NCBI RefSeq assembly: GCF_004216695.1
Contig: NZ_SGXC01000002.1
Span: 1,240,001-1,304,000, forward strand
Origin: Pigmentiphaga kullae
GTDB taxonomy: Bacteria; Pseudomonadota; Gammaproteobacteria; Burkholderiales; Burkholderiaceae_B
DNA length: 64,000 bases
Reading direction: 5' to 3'
The number at the start of each line of letters is the position of its first letter. Positions within the stretch are counted from its first letter, which is position 1. Positions 1 through 9,617 of the stretch are shown piece by piece. Made by a program: the position numbers and the translations under genes. Below the pieces are notes generated by a model. The model ran no database searches and was not told the origin of the DNA. It saw nothing but the letters and a program-made list of their open reading frames with translations.

Positions 1-794
1 GGCTTGAACAGCCCCGTCCAACCGCCGTCCGGCGCCTGTCCGTTCAAGAGATAGGTGTAGGTGTACCCGCTGACGTCGGCGATGTCGGTCGGGTTCATCC
101 GCATCTCGGCCCACATCTTCCGGTCCGCGATGGTGGCCGACCAGCCCTTCTCGCGGACGTCGCGGAAGAAATCGCCGACGGTGCGCTTGTGGAAGTTGTA
201 GTAGTCGGACTGCTTCTTCAGCGTGCGCATGAGCCGCGCCGGGTCCTCGTCGGTCCAGTCCGACAGCATCACGACGTATTCGCGGTCGTAGGCGAACGGC
301 TCCGGCTCCTTCGCATCGATGATCAGCGGCCCGTAGATGCCCGACTGCTCCTGGAATCCCGAATGGCTGTGGTACCAGTAGGTGCCGTTCTGGCGCACCT
401 TGAAGGTGTAGACGTACATGCCGTCGGGCGCGATGCCTTCGAAGCTCAATCCGGGCACGCCGTCCATGTTGGCGGGTAGCAGGATGCCGTGCCAGTGGAT
501 GGAGGTGGACGCCTTCAGCTTGTTGCGCACGCGCAGGGTGACGGTGTCGCCTTCGCGCCAGCGCAGCAGCGGCCCGGGTATGCCGCCGTTCACGGTCATC
601 GCGGTACGCGGGCTGCCGGTGAAGTTCACCGGCGTCTCGCCGATCTGAAGATCGAATTCGGTGCCGGTCAGCACGTGGGGATCGCCCGGCCCGATGGCTG
701 CCCACACTGGCTTGCGCCAGAGGCCCAGCGCGCCCAGTGCGCCGCCCGCTGCCAGGGCGGTGACGAATGTCCGCCTTGAAGTCTTGATGTGCAT
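1..794 (-). CDS. Multicopper oxidase (CopA/PcoA type), C-terminus outside the window
   Basis: Periplasmic multicopper oxidase of the copper-resistance type, expected to oxidise Cu(I) to Cu(II). Only the first 264 codons are in the window. The N-terminus carries a twin-arginine export signal (SRRTFV at residues 6-11, then an alanine- and glycine-rich stretch). Cupredoxin copper-ligand motifs HWHG and HSHSG follow, as expected in domain 1. The ATG at 794 is chosen because the Tat signal starts right there. The gene lies 100 bp downstream of the copper P-type ATPase on the same strand and is probably co-transcribed with it. The type-1 copper site and C-terminal ligands lie off the window, so completeness cannot be judged. 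Confidence 0.88.
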   Translation of the reverse strand, partial: MHIKTSRRTFVTALAAGGALGALGLWRKPVWAAIGPGDPHVLTGTEFDLQIGETPVNFTGSPRTAMTVNGGIPGPLLRWREGDTVTLRVRNKLKASTSIHWHGILLPANMDGVPGLSFEGIAPDGMYVYTFKVRQNGTYWYHSHSGFQEQSGIYGPLIIDAKEPEPFAYDREYVVMLSDWTDEDPARLMRTLKKQSDYYNFHKRTVGDFFRDVREKGWSATIADRKMWAEMRMNPTDIADVSGYTYTYLLNGQAPDGGWTGLFK

Positions 795-894
795 GCGATA
801 TCCGATGAATCCGGTCAGGCCGCCACTCTAGCCAGCGGCCCCCCACCCCAGCCTGACCCGAAGATTACGTTTGTGTAATGTTGGGCCCGCGCCT

Positions 895-3315
895 TCAGGC
901 GCGGCCCTTCCAGCGCCGCAGCAGCAAGGCGTTGGAGACCACGCTGACACTGCTCAGCGCCATCGCCGCCCCGGCCAGGACCGGGCTGAGCAGGCCCAGG
1001 GCCGCCAGCGGCACGCCGACCACGTTGTAGATGAAGGCCCAGAACAGGTTCTGGCGGATCTTGGCGTAGGTGCGCCGGGAAATGTCGATCGCGTCGCCGA
1101 CCAGCGCGGGATCGCCGCGCATCAGCGTGACGCCCGCGGCATGCATGGCCACGTCCGTGCCGGTCGACATGGCGATCCCCACGTCGGCGGCGGCCAGCGC
1201 CGGCGCATCGTTGATGCCGTCGCCCACCATCGCCACCACGTGGCCGTCGGCCCGCAGGGCGGCAATGGCTTCGGCCTTGTGCTCGGGCAACACTTCCGCG
1301 CGCACGTCGTCCACGCCCAGCGCCTGGCCGATGGCGCGCGCCGCGCCGGCGTTGTCGCCGGTCAGCAGCACGCTGCGTATGCCTTGTTCGCGCAGCGACC
1401 GCAGCGCCGCATCCGAGGTCGGCTTGAGCGTGTCGCCGAAGGCCAGGAGACCCAGCAGCACCGGTTGGCCGCTCACGCTCGCCACCCAGGACACGGTGCG
1501 GCCTTCGGCCTGAAGCGCCGCCGCCCGCTGCGCCAGCGGCGCGATCTCGACGCCCAGTTCCTGCATGTAGCGGCCGCTGCCCAGCCGCAGCTCGCGGCCC
1601 TCCACCGACGCCGCCATGCCGCGCCCCGCCACCGCCCGCGCCTGGGCGGCGGCCGGCACCGCGATACCCTCGCGCCGCGCCTCGGCCATGACGGCGCGCG
1701 CCAGCGGATGCTCGCTGCCCGCCTGCAACGCGGCGCTGGCGGCCAGCAGGTCGCGGCGTTCACCCTGCGCCGGTTCGGCGGCGACCAGTTCGGGCTTGCC
1801 TTCGGTCAGCGTGCCGGTCTTGTCGAACGCGACGACCTTGACGTTGTGCGCCACCTCCAGCGCCTCCGCGTCCTTGATCAGGATGCCATGGCGCGCCGCC
1901 ACGCCGGTCCCGGCCATGATGGCCGTGGGCGTGGCCAGTCCCAGCGCGCACGGGCAGGCGATGACCAGGACCGCCACCGCGTTGAGGATGGCCTGTTCCC
2001 AGTCGCCGCCCGCCACGCCCCAGGCCAGCAGGGTCACCGTGGCGATGACGACGATCACCGGCACGAACACCTCGCTCACCCGGTCCACCAGACGCTGGAT
2101 GGGCGCCTTCTTGGCCTGCGCCGACTCGACCAGCCGCACGATGCGGGCCAGCATGGACTCCGCGCCAACGGCGGTGGTGCGGACCACCAGCAGGCCTTCG
2201 GCGTTGACCGAGCCGCCGGTGACGCGGTCGCCAGGCTGCTTGTCCACCGGCAGGCTTTCGCCGGTGATCAGCGATTCGTCGACCTGGCTGGCGCCCTCGA
2301 CCACTTCGCCGTCCACCGGCACGCGCTCGCCCGGACGCACCACGACGAGGTCGCCCGGGTGCACGGAGGCGACCGGCACCTCGACCTCGGCGCCTTCGCG
2401 CCGCACGCGCGCCACCTCGGGCCGCAGGGCGTTCAGGGCGCGGATCGCCTCGGTGGTCTGCCGCTTGGCGCGGGTCTCCAGCCACTTGCCCAGCAGAACC
2501 AGCGTGATCACCACCGCCGACGCCTCGAAATATAGATGCGTGGCCCCGTGGGTACCGTGGCGCAGCAGTTGATAGACGCTCAGGCCATAGGCGGCGCTGG
2601 TACCCAGCGCCACCAGCAGGTCCATGTTGCCGGCACGCGCCTTCAAGGCCTTCCAGGCACCGCGATAGAAACGCGCGCCCAGCCAGAACTGCACCGGCGT
2701 CGCCAGCGCCCATTGCACCCAGCCATTGGGCATCCAATGGATGCCGAAGGGCATCAACAGCATGGGCACGACCAGCGGCAGGGAAAGCGCCCCGGCCAGG
2801 GCGATCGGCCACCACGTCGGCAGGCCCGCGGCGCTTGCCTCGGCAGCGGGCGCGGACTGCGCGGCAAGGCGCGCCTCGTACCCGGCCTTCTCCACCGCGG
2901 CGATCAGCACCGCCTGATCGACCTTGGAGACGAGCGAGACCCGGGCGGTCTCGGTGGCCAGATTGACCTCGGCACCGGCCACGCCCGGCACCCGGGCCAG
3001 CGCCTTCTCCACCCGCGACACGCACGAGGCGCAGGTCATGCCGCCTATGCTCAGGTCCACCGATCCGGCGGGAATCTCATAGCCGGCCTTCTCGACCGCC
3101 GCGCGCAGCGTGGCGGCCTCCACCGGAGCATCGGCCTCGACCTCGGCCGTCTCGGTGGCCAGGTTGACGCTGGCGCGCCGCACGCCGGGCACCTGCGACA
3201 AGGCGCGCTCGACCCGGCCGACGCACGAGGCGCAGGTCATGCCCTCGATGGGCAGGGTCCAGCTCACAGGGGCGTCGCCCGGGCCGGCCACTGCCGGCGT
3301 TGACTGTCCACTCAT
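895..3315 (-). CDS. copA: Copper-exporting P1B-type ATPase
   Basis: Inner-membrane Cu(I) efflux pump of 806 residues, full length for the family. Two N-terminal heavy-metal-associated domains each carry MTCASC (Met26 and Met93). Then come membrane segments, the actuator TGES (351-354), the transmembrane metal-site motif CPC (454-456) and the phosphorylated aspartate in DKTGTLT (Asp498). A C-terminal [10 protein letters not shown] hinge motif is present. The ATG at 3315 has GAGG just upstream. A MerR-family promoter with a 19-bp spacer precedes it, and the multicopper oxidase gene follows. CPC with two HMA domains indicates Cu+ (or Ag+), not zinc or cadmium. Confidence 0.96.
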   Translation of the reverse strand: MSGQSTPAVAGPGDAPVSWTLPIEGMTCASCVGRVERALSQVPGVRRASVNLATETAEVEADAPVEAATLRAAVEKAGYEIPAGSVDLSIGGMTCASCVSRVEKALARVPGVAGAEVNLATETARVSLVSKVDQAVLIAAVEKAGYEARLAAQSAPAAEASAAGLPTWWPIALAGALSLPLVVPMLLMPFGIHWMPNGWVQWALATPVQFWLGARFYRGAWKALKARAGNMDLLVALGTSAAYGLSVYQLLRHGTHGATHLYFEASAVVITLVLLGKWLETRAKRQTTEAIRALNALRPEVARVRREGAEVEVPVASVHPGDLVVVRPGERVPVDGEVVEGASQVDESLITGESLPVDKQPGDRVTGGSVNAEGLLVVRTTAVGAESMLARIVRLVESAQAKKAPIQRLVDRVSEVFVPVIVVIATVTLLAWGVAGGDWEQAILNAVAVLVIACPCALGLATPTAIMAGTGVAARHGILIKDAEALEVAHNVKVVAFDKTGTLTEGKPELVAAEPAQGERRDLLAASAALQAGSEHPLARAVMAEARREGIAVPAAAQARAVAGRGMAASVEGRELRLGSGRYMQELGVEIAPLAQRAAALQAEGRTVSWVASVSGQPVLLGLLAFGDTLKPTSDAALRSLREQGIRSVLLTGDNAGAARAIGQALGVDDVRAEVLPEHKAEAIAALRADGHVVAMVGDGINDAPALAAADVGIAMSTGTDVAMHAAGVTLMRGDPALVGDAIDISRRTYAKIRQNLFWAFIYNVVGVPLAALGLLSPVLAGAAMALSSVSVVSNALLLRRWKGRA

Positions 3316-3347
3316 GGTTTCCTCGCGATACTGGGGTGATGCTTCGC

Positions 3348-3378
3348 AGTATCAAGCTTCCCATGATGGCAAAGTCAA
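3348..3378 (-). promoter_or_regulatory. CueR/MerR-type long-spacer promoter of the copper ATPase
   Basis: On the minus strand a -35 TTGACT (3378-3373) and a -10 GATACT (3353-3348) are separated by 19 bp, the over-long spacing typical of MerR-family activated promoters. The spacer holds an imperfect dyad (ACTTTGCC and GGGAAGCT around 5 bp) resembling CueR operators. The ATPase start codon lies about 33 bp downstream of the -10. No cueR gene is in the window, so the regulator must be elsewhere. Confidence 0.75.
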
Positions 3379-3410
3379 GCGCCGGATCCGGGGCAGGCAA
3401 CCCGTGCGGT

Positions 3411-5684
3411 TCAGGCCCCCTCGCCCGGCGCCGACGACGGTGCCTGCCCCAGGGGCTTGCCCCCAGGCCCGTCCATGAAGCTCTGCCAGGGCTCGGGCGC
3501 GCCCTGGCCGACGCCGGGCTTGCCGTAGTCGCACACGCCCAGCGGGAACACCGCCTGCAGGCGCGTCCACTGGTCGCCGCTGAAAGCCACGGCGAAATCG
3601 GCCCGCGCCAGCGGCTTCAGGGCGCACTTCATGATGTCGCTGGCCAGGCCTTCGCCCGCCGCGACGCGGGTATCCCGGAAAACGGGCCACTCATCCGCGC
3701 CCGGGCCGTAGACCGCCGTCGCCCCGGAGCCGCTCACGCTCGATGCCGACGTCGGATCGGCGCCGGTGTTGCAGTAGTCGGGATCGGTGCTCCAGGTGGC
3801 GGCGTCGGCGCGCCAGCAGGCGTCCACCGCGATGGCCGGCTTGTTGGCGATGATCTTTTCCCGCAGCGTCTTGCCGGAAGTATCGGCCTCGACCGTGCCC
3901 AGCCATTCGTTCATCGCGTCGAAACGGCGCGCGTTGTAGTCGGGCGGCGTGGACTTGTAGCGCCAGATGACGTGATTCGCGTAGTCGCCGTGCTCGCGCA
4001 GGATGCGGTTGCGGATCACGTAGCCGCGGAAATCGTAGTGTTCCTCCCGCACGTTGAAACTGATGGACTGGATGATGGCCACGTCGCCCAGGCGCCGGCC
4101 GTGCGCCACCCTGCCCGACCGGTGCGCGATTTCGGCCGCGCCGGGATCGGCCGCCATCCGCGCGGACTGCCATTGACCGTTGATGTCGTAACCGCCCACT
4201 TGTTCGTTCAGCATCACGAACTGCTCGGGCGAGATCCTGCCGCTGTTGACCGCCCGCAAGCCGTACAGGATGCCGACATTGTCGATCGGAGTCTTGGCGT
4301 AGCCGGTCGCGTCACGCGGTCCGAACACCGCGATGTTGAAATCCTGCAGCGTGCAGCGGATGCCCGTGGTATTGCCGGGCGACCAGACGTTCCAGTGTGT
4401 TCCGCAACCCGCGCCGCCCACGGTGGGATCGAGATAGAACGGCGTGCGCGAGGCCATGTTGGTGTTGGCCGGCCCTTCGCACACCTGATCGTAGACGTGG
4501 CCGTTGACGTGGGCCTTTTCCATGATGGTGAACGGGAGCCCGGCGGTCTTGCGCGCGTCGTAGAAGCGCTTGAGCAGCCCGCAGTCGGCGAACTCCCGGC
4601 CGGTGGTCCAGGTGTCCTGCCACCCGTCCGCGGGCAGCAGTCCTTGCAGCAGGCCGGGATAGTTCGAGGCATGCAGGTGCTGCTGGTGCGCGCCGCCCGA
4701 GCTGCCGTCGGCCATGGTGTAGCGGATCTCGCCGTAGTTCTCGGTGATGTATTCCTTGAGCATCATCACAGTCTCGGCCGACGTGACGTCGTTGCAATGC
4801 GTGCCGTACTGGGTCATCTCGGACGATGCGACCATGAACCCCCGGCTCAGGGCCACGTCGTCCAGCACGCTGCCCGGATTGCCCTGGGTGCGGCTGTATT
4901 CGCAGCCCGACCCGAACTTCCAGTGCAGCTTGCCGTTCCACGAATCCGGGCGGGCATACGGTGTCCAGCCCTTGACCGGATCGGCCGGGTTGGCCAGGTA
5001 GGCGATGTCGTACTTGCCGCGATTGATCACGCCGCGCTCGATGCGGACGATGTAGGGCACGGTCTTGCCCTCGTCCGTGGTCGCGCTGGCGATCTCCGAC
5101 GAGGCCGGCGGATTGGCGGGGTCGTAGACGGCGAAGCGCCCGGCCGTGGTCCGGTACTGATAGCGGAACACCGGCGCGGCGATATTGCACTGCTCGTCGA
5201 GCGGGTCGCCCAGATCGGGGTTGGTCGGCGTCGGCGCCGCGACCTTGGTGGCGCATTCCCAATAGCCGACCTGGGCGCCGGAGATGACCGGCCCGCCATT
5301 CGGATGGTTGTTGATCGCCAGGTACGCGGTGGCGCCGTCGTCCGTCCGCGCCACCAGCCTGTTGTCGCCATCGGCCAGTCCCTCCACCCGCCCCATGTAG
5401 CGGCCATTCCCGCGCACGGCGAACGCGCCGGTCACATCCTTGCCATTGAGCAGCATGCGGATCTGTTCGAAGCGCGTGGCGGAACCCTCGGGAACCTTGA
5501 CTTCGACCAGCGCCTGCCCGCCGGATACGAGATCGGCGCGATTCCCCAGCACCGAAATCCGCAAGCTCGGCGCCCCTGCCCCGGGGGGACCGCCGTCGCC
5601 CGGCGTTCCCCCGTCTCCTCCGCCGCAACCCGCCAGCACCACCGCCAGCGATATGCCGGTCAGCGCGAATGATGCCCTTTTCAT
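3411..5684 (-). CDS. Large alpha/beta-hydrolase-like lipoprotein (resembles DUF6351)
   Basis: A 757-residue exported lipoprotein: a short signal peptide ends in a lipobox with Cys20 (LAGC), followed by a glycine-rich linker. The N-terminal part (about 40-135) looks beta-rich. The rest contains GSSGG (327-331), which fits a nucleophile-elbow serine, next to a His-rich segment, so a serine hydrolase is likely. The architecture recalls the DUF6351 family of beta-proteobacteria; the substrate is unknown. The ATG at 5684 has GAGGAG upstream. It is divergent from a LysR gene 107 bp away, which may control it. Family assignment is from memory of sequence style, not a search. Confidence 0.6.
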   Translation of the reverse strand: MKRASFALTGISLAVVLAGCGGGDGGTPGDGGPPGAGAPSLRISVLGNRADLVSGGQALVEVKVPEGSATRFEQIRMLLNGKDVTGAFAVRGNGRYMGRVEGLADGDNRLVARTDDGATAYLAINNHPNGGPVISGAQVGYWECATKVAAPTPTNPDLGDPLDEQCNIAAPVFRYQYRTTAGRFAVYDPANPPASSEIASATTDEGKTVPYIVRIERGVINRGKYDIAYLANPADPVKGWTPYARPDSWNGKLHWKFGSGCEYSRTQGNPGSVLDDVALSRGFMVASSEMTQYGTHCNDVTSAETVMMLKEYITENYGEIRYTMADGSSGGAHQQHLHASNYPGLLQGLLPADGWQDTWTTGREFADCGLLKRFYDARKTAGLPFTIMEKAHVNGHVYDQVCEGPANTNMASRTPFYLDPTVGGAGCGTHWNVWSPGNTTGIRCTLQDFNIAVFGPRDATGYAKTPIDNVGILYGLRAVNSGRISPEQFVMLNEQVGGYDINGQWQSARMAADPGAAEIAHRSGRVAHGRRLGDVAIIQSISFNVREEHYDFRGYVIRNRILREHGDYANHVIWRYKSTPPDYNARRFDAMNEWLGTVEADTSGKTLREKIIANKPAIAVDACWRADAATWSTDPDYCNTGADPTSASSVSGSGATAVYGPGADEWPVFRDTRVAAGEGLASDIMKCALKPLARADFAVAFSGDQWTRLQAVFPLGVCDYGKPGVGQGAPEPWQSFMDGPGGKPLGQAPSSAPGEGA

Positions 5685-5791
5685 TGAAGTCTCCTCATCA
5701 CCGTTAGCGTTGTCGTGTCACCCACAGCGACCGGATAGTAAGATTTGACAATCATCGAGGGCATCGCTTTTTTTTGATGGAGTGATCGAAT

Positions 5792-6748
5792 ATGCAGATA
5801 ACCGATCTGAATCTCTCCACGCGCCAGGTCCGCGCATTCACGGCTCTGGCCGAGCACAGGAACTTCACGCGCGCCGCCGAACAATGCCATTTGTCCCAGT
5901 CGGCGTTCAGCAGCCTGATCCGCACGCTGGAGGATTCGTTGGGCGTACGCCTGTTCGATCGCGACACGCGCCGCGTCGAGCTGACGCCCGAGGGCCGGCT
6001 GTTCCTGGGCGGCGCCACGCGCGTGCTGGCCAGCCTGCGCGACGCGCTCGAGGACCTGGGCGAACACTCGGCCGGGCGGCGCGGCCGCGCCGGCGTCGCC
6101 GCGCTGCCTTCGCTGGCGGCCGGCTGGATGCCCGGGGTGCTGGCGTCGTTCCACCAGGAATATCCGGGCATCCAGGTGGACGTCGCCGACGTCCTGTCCG
6201 AAAGCTGCATAGAATTCGTGCGCAGCGGCCGCGCCGACTTCGCGCTGGCCTCGATGCGTTCGGTCGGACCGGACCTGCAGGCGGAACCGTTCTGCCGCGA
6301 CGGCTTCTACCTCGTCTGCCGCAAGGACCATCCCCTGTCGCGCCGGCGGCGGCTCACGCTGCCGGCGCTGAGCGGCGAGCCCTTCATCCACCTCGCCCAG
6401 GACAGCAGCGTGCGCCAGCATATCGAGGCGGCCATCCATCCGGCCAAGATGAACGGCATGATGGAACTGGACCAGTTGAGCACCGTGGCCGGCATGGTGC
6501 GGGCCGGCCTGGGAATCACCGTCGTGCCGGCGTTGACGCTGTTCCACTTCGACAGCGACGACCTGACCGCGCTGCCGGTCGAGACGCCGGGACTGACGCG
6601 GGAGGTCTTCGTCATCCGGCGCCGCGACCGCAGCCTGTCCATAGGCGCCCAGGCGCTGCTTGCCTTCATGATGCAGCGCCGGCCCCAGCCCGGGGAAAGG
6701 CGGGGAAGCCGGCGCGGCGCGGCCCCTCCGCATTCCCGTCGCCGGTAA
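5792..6748 (+). CDS. LysR-family transcriptional regulator
   Basis: LysR-type regulator of 318 residues, normal length. The N-terminal winged helix-turn-helix spans about residues 8-66 (helices around NFTRAAEQCHLSQSAFS), followed by a periplasmic-binding-protein-like effector domain. ATG 5792 is preceded by GGAG at a good distance. A run of eight T lies between the divergent gene and this ribosome-binding site (about 5768-5775). It sits between the divergent hydrolase-like lipoprotein and the co-directional AtuA module 122 bp downstream and could regulate either. The arginine-rich C-terminal tail is unremarkable for such GC-rich genomes. Confidence 0.93.
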   Translation: MQITDLNLSTRQVRAFTALAEHRNFTRAAEQCHLSQSAFSSLIRTLEDSLGVRLFDRDTRRVELTPEGRLFLGGATRVLASLRDALEDLGEHSAGRRGRAGVAALPSLAAGWMPGVLASFHQEYPGIQVDVADVLSESCIEFVRSGRADFALASMRSVGPDLQAEPFCRDGFYLVCRKDHPLSRRRRLTLPALSGEPFIHLAQDSSVRQHIEAAIHPAKMNGMMELDQLSTVAGMVRAGLGITVVPALTLFHFDSDDLTALPVETPGLTREVFVIRRRDRSLSIGAQALLAFMMQRRPQPGERRGSRRGAAPPHSRRR

Positions 6749-6870
6749 TCGGCTTTTTCGATCAGTTATCCCAAATAATCCATTTCCCGGAATACTCCGC
6801 GCGCCGCTATCGTGCCACTCATCCGCCGGACCCGATCCGGCCCCGCTTCCACGACCATGACCGGGTGTGC

Positions 6871-8256
6871 ATGCATTCATCTTCTACGTCCGCCGCGCCG
6901 AGCCTGCACATCGGCGCCGGCGCGGGATTTTCCGGGGACCGCTGGGATGCGGCCGTGCCGGTGGTCCGTACCCTGCTGGCGCACGACGGCCCTCGCGCCC
7001 TGATCTTCGAAACCCTGGCCGAGCGCACCCTGGCGCTGGCGCAATTGCAGCGCAGGCAGAACCCGGACTCGGGCTGGGAACCTTCCCTGGAGCACTTCGT
7101 CGCCCCTGTCCTGGCCGATTGCGTGCACGGCGCCATACCCATCATCGGCAACTTCGGCGCGGCCAACCCCCGCGGCGCGGCGCGGCAGCTGCAACGGCTG
7201 GCCGCGTCCCTCGGGCTGCCCGCGCTGCGCGTGGCCATCGTCAACGGCGACGATCTGCTGACGGCGCTTACCGCCGAACAGATGCGCGCGCTGCTCGACC
7301 AATCGTCGATCGAACGTCCCCTGGTCAGCGCCAATGCCTACCTGGGCGCCCGTGAAATCGCCGCGGCGCTGCGGGCCGGCGCGCAGGTGGTGGTCACCGG
7401 CAGGGTCGCGGATCCCGCCCTGGCGCTCGGCCCCATGCTGGCCCATTTCGACTGGCCCGAGGACGATTGGGATCGCCTGGCCGCGGGCACCATGGCCGGA
7501 CACATCCTGGAATGCGGCGGACAGGTATGCGGCGGCTATTTCGCCGACCCCGGCTTCAAGGACGTGCCCGACCTGGCCGGACTGGGCTTTCCCATCATCG
7601 AAATGCACGAGGACGGACGCTTCGTCGTCACCAAGGCCGCACACACCGGCGGCTGCGTGGATCGGCGGACCGTCGTCGAGCAATTGCTGTACGAGATCCA
7701 CGACCCCGGCGCCTATCTGACGCCCGACGTGGTGGCCGACATCACCGAGGCCGAGGTGCGCGAGATCGGCGCCGACCGGGTGGAAATCACCGGCGTGCGG
7801 GGCCACGCGCGGCCCGCCACGCTCAAGGCCACGCTTTGCTACGAAGGTCCCTGGCTGGCGGAAGGGGAAATCTCCTACGCCGGCCCCAATGCGGCCGCGC
7901 GCGCCGCGCTGGCGGCCGACGTCGTGCGCAGGCGCCTGCAGGCGCTGGGCCTGGGCGACTTGAAGATGCGCGCCGATTTCATCGGCGTTGCCAGCGTGTT
8001 CGGCGACGACAACGGCCGCTGGACGGCGGCTGCGGACGTCCTGGCATCCCCGACGCAAGACCTGAGGCTGCGCATCGCCGCGGCGGCGGCTTCACGGCGG
8101 GATGCCGAACGCGTCGCGCGCGAAGTGCTGGCGCTCTACACCTGCGGGCCGGCCGGCGGCGGCGGCGTACGCACGACCGTCACGCCCAGGCTGGCCAGCG
8201 GTTCATGCCTGGTGCCGCGCGAGTGGCTGGCACCGACCTGGGAGTTCGCCGCATGA
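6871..8256 (+). CDS. AtuA-family protein (acyclic terpene utilisation AtuA-like, DUF1446)
   Basis: Cytoplasmic protein of 461 residues resembling AtuA/DUF1446. The family is named from the Pseudomonas acyclic-terpene cluster and its biochemical reaction is not settled. Typical features are the glycine-rich N-terminal LHIGAGAGFSGDR and a central segment with GRVADPAL and ECGGQVCGGY. ATG 6871 (or the in-frame GTG 6865) is chosen because recognisable family sequence starts about 12 residues later; longer upstream reading in this frame is a shadow of the LysR gene. Its stop overlaps the next start (ATGA), so the two are translationally coupled. In many homologues the downstream small domain is fused to the C-terminus. 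Confidence 0.85.
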   Translation: MHSSSTSAAPSLHIGAGAGFSGDRWDAAVPVVRTLLAHDGPRALIFETLAERTLALAQLQRRQNPDSGWEPSLEHFVAPVLADCVHGAIPIIGNFGAANPRGAARQLQRLAASLGLPALRVAIVNGDDLLTALTAEQMRALLDQSSIERPLVSANAYLGAREIAAALRAGAQVVVTGRVADPALALGPMLAHFDWPEDDWDRLAAGTMAGHILECGGQVCGGYFADPGFKDVPDLAGLGFPIIEMHEDGRFVVTKAAHTGGCVDRRTVVEQLLYEIHDPGAYLTPDVVADITEAEVREIGADRVEITGVRGHARPATLKATLCYEGPWLAEGEISYAGPNAAARAALAADVVRRRLQALGLGDLKMRADFIGVASVFGDDNGRWTAAADVLASPTQDLRLRIAAAAASRRDAERVAREVLALYTCGPAGGGGVRTTVTPRLASGSCLVPREWLAPTWEFAA

Positions 8257-8606
8257 CGAGCACCACGCCCCCCCGCACCCTTCCCCTGCACCGGCTGGCC
8301 CACGCCCGCACCGGAGACAAAGGCAATCGCGCATCCATCAGCGTCATCGCCTACGATCCCGCCGACTGGCCGTTGCTGGTCGATCAGGTCACCGAGGCCC
8401 GCGTGGCCCGCCTCTTCGCTTCGCGCTCGCCGACCCAGGTCAAACGCTACCTGCTGCCGCGCCTGGCGGCCATGAATTTCGTGCTGGACGATGTGCTCGA
8501 CGGCGGCGTCAACGACTCGCTGAACCTCGACACGCACGGGAAGACGCTTTCCAGCCTGCTACTGACGCTTCCCATTTCCATCGACAATAAGGAGGAGACA
8601 CCATGA
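8253..8606 (+). CDS. AtuA-like small partner domain protein
   Basis: Small protein of 117 residues matching the C-terminal domain that many AtuA proteins carry (HARTGDKGNRASISVIAY near the N-terminus is the recognisable block). Here it is a separate gene overlapping its AtuA partner by 4 bp, which suggests a two-subunit form of a protein that is often a single chain. Its stop codon overlaps the start of the following Bug gene by 4 bp. No membrane segment or signal peptide is visible. The catalytic role is unknown; probably the two chains form one complex. Confidence 0.8.
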   Translation: MTSTTPPRTLPLHRLAHARTGDKGNRASISVIAYDPADWPLLVDQVTEARVARLFASRSPTQVKRYLLPRLAAMNFVLDDVLDGGVNDSLNLDTHGKTLSSLLLTLPISIDNKEETP

Positions 8607-9571
8607 ACACCCATCGTCGCCGGCAGCTTGCCGTGCTCGGCCTCGCCTTGCTGGGCGCATCGGCCGCCAGCGCCCAGACTTTTCCCGACAGGCCCATCAC
8701 CTTCGTCGTGCCGTTCGCCGCCGCCAGCGCCACCGACCAGATCGCGCGCGCGATCGGCCAGGCCGTCTCGGAAGCGAGCGGACAGCCGGTGGTGATCGAG
8801 AACAAGCCGGGCGCCAACTCTTTCATCGGCGCCCAGGCCGTGGCCCGCGCCAAGAACGACGGCTACACGGTGCTGATCACGACCAATACCACCCATGCGG
8901 CCAACGAGCATCTGTTCAAGAAACTGCCCTACGACCCCGTCAAGGACTTCGAACCGGTGACGCTGCTCGGCAAGGGCGGACAGATAATGGTCGTGCCGCC
9001 CAGCCTGCCGGTCAAGGACGTCAAGGAGTTCATCGCGCTGGCCAAGGCCCAGGCCGGCAAGCTGTCGTTCGGATACGGAAGCTCGTCCAGCCGGGTCGCC
9101 GGGGAACTCTTCAAGCAATCGACGGGAACGGAAATCGTGTCGGTGCCCTACCGCAGCAATCCCATGGGCGTCACCGACCTGCTCGGCGGCCAGATCCAGG
9201 TCATGTGGACCGACATGACGACCGGACTGCCCCAGGCCAAGAGCGGCAACCTGAAGGCGCTCGGGGTCACGACCTCCACGCGCAGTCCGCTCGCGCCCGA
9301 CGTGCCGACCATCGCGGAATCGGGCGTTCCCGGCTACGAATCGACCTACTGGTTCGCGGCCTATGTGCCCGCCGGCACCTCCGAGGCCATCGTGAACCGC
9401 CTGAACCAGTTGCTGGTGGCCGCGGCCAGGACGCCGACGGCGGCGAAGTTCTACGGCCCGACCGGCACCGAGCTGGTGACCAGCACCCCGGACGAACTGC
9501 GCCGCTTCCAGGCCGCCGAATCGCAGAAGTGGGCGCAGATCATCGCCAAGGCGGGCATCCAGAAGGAGTGA
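8603..9571 (+). CDS. Bug/TctC-family periplasmic solute-binding protein
   Basis: Tripartite tricarboxylate transporter substrate-binding protein of 322 residues with a cleavable signal peptide ending near AASAQT. It has the family N-terminal block FPDRPITFVVPF followed by VVIENKPGAN and the KLPYDPVKDF segment. Such proteins bind carboxylates or related small molecules in the periplasm. It overlaps the AtuA-like gene by 4 bp and is preceded by AGGAGG, so it is the last gene of a LysR-AtuA-AtuA-like-Bug unit. No TctA/TctB membrane subunits are nearby. Confidence 0.93.
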   Translation: MNTHRRRQLAVLGLALLGASAASAQTFPDRPITFVVPFAAASATDQIARAIGQAVSEASGQPVVIENKPGANSFIGAQAVARAKNDGYTVLITTNTTHAANEHLFKKLPYDPVKDFEPVTLLGKGGQIMVVPPSLPVKDVKEFIALAKAQAGKLSFGYGSSSSRVAGELFKQSTGTEIVSVPYRSNPMGVTDLLGGQIQVMWTDMTTGLPQAKSGNLKALGVTTSTRSPLAPDVPTIAESGVPGYESTYWFAAYVPAGTSEAIVNRLNQLLVAAARTPTAAKFYGPTGTELVTSTPDELRRFQAAESQKWAQIIAKAGIQKE

Positions 9572-9592
9572 TGCACATGCGCGTCGGGCCAG

Positions 9593-9617
9593 GCTGCCGC
9601 CTTACAGCAGCGGCAGC
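9593..9617. terminator. Hairpin between the convergent Bug and ftsH genes
   Basis: Perfect 8-bp inverted repeat GCTGCCGC (9593-9600) and GCGGCAGC (9610-9617) with a 9-nt loop. The loop contains the ftsH stop codon (TAA on the minus strand). It is placed 22 bp after the Bug stop and could serve as terminator for the plus-strand unit. No clear U-tract follows, so intrinsic termination is only possible. Confidence 0.4.

Noticed and set aside
871-2535. Plus-strand frame of 554 codons antisense to the copper ATPase
   Set aside because: Shadow frame; the minus strand is an unambiguous P-type ATPase.
3300-5672. Plus-strand frame of 790 codons antisense to the hydrolase-like lipoprotein
   Set aside because: No recognisable domains, no ribosome-binding site; the opposite strand has a signal peptide and lipobox.
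5782-6870. N-terminal extension of the AtuA frame across the LysR gene
   Set aside because: Residues before about position 6871 are Arg/Ala/Gly-rich and lie over the LysR coding sequence; family sequence starts only after 6871.
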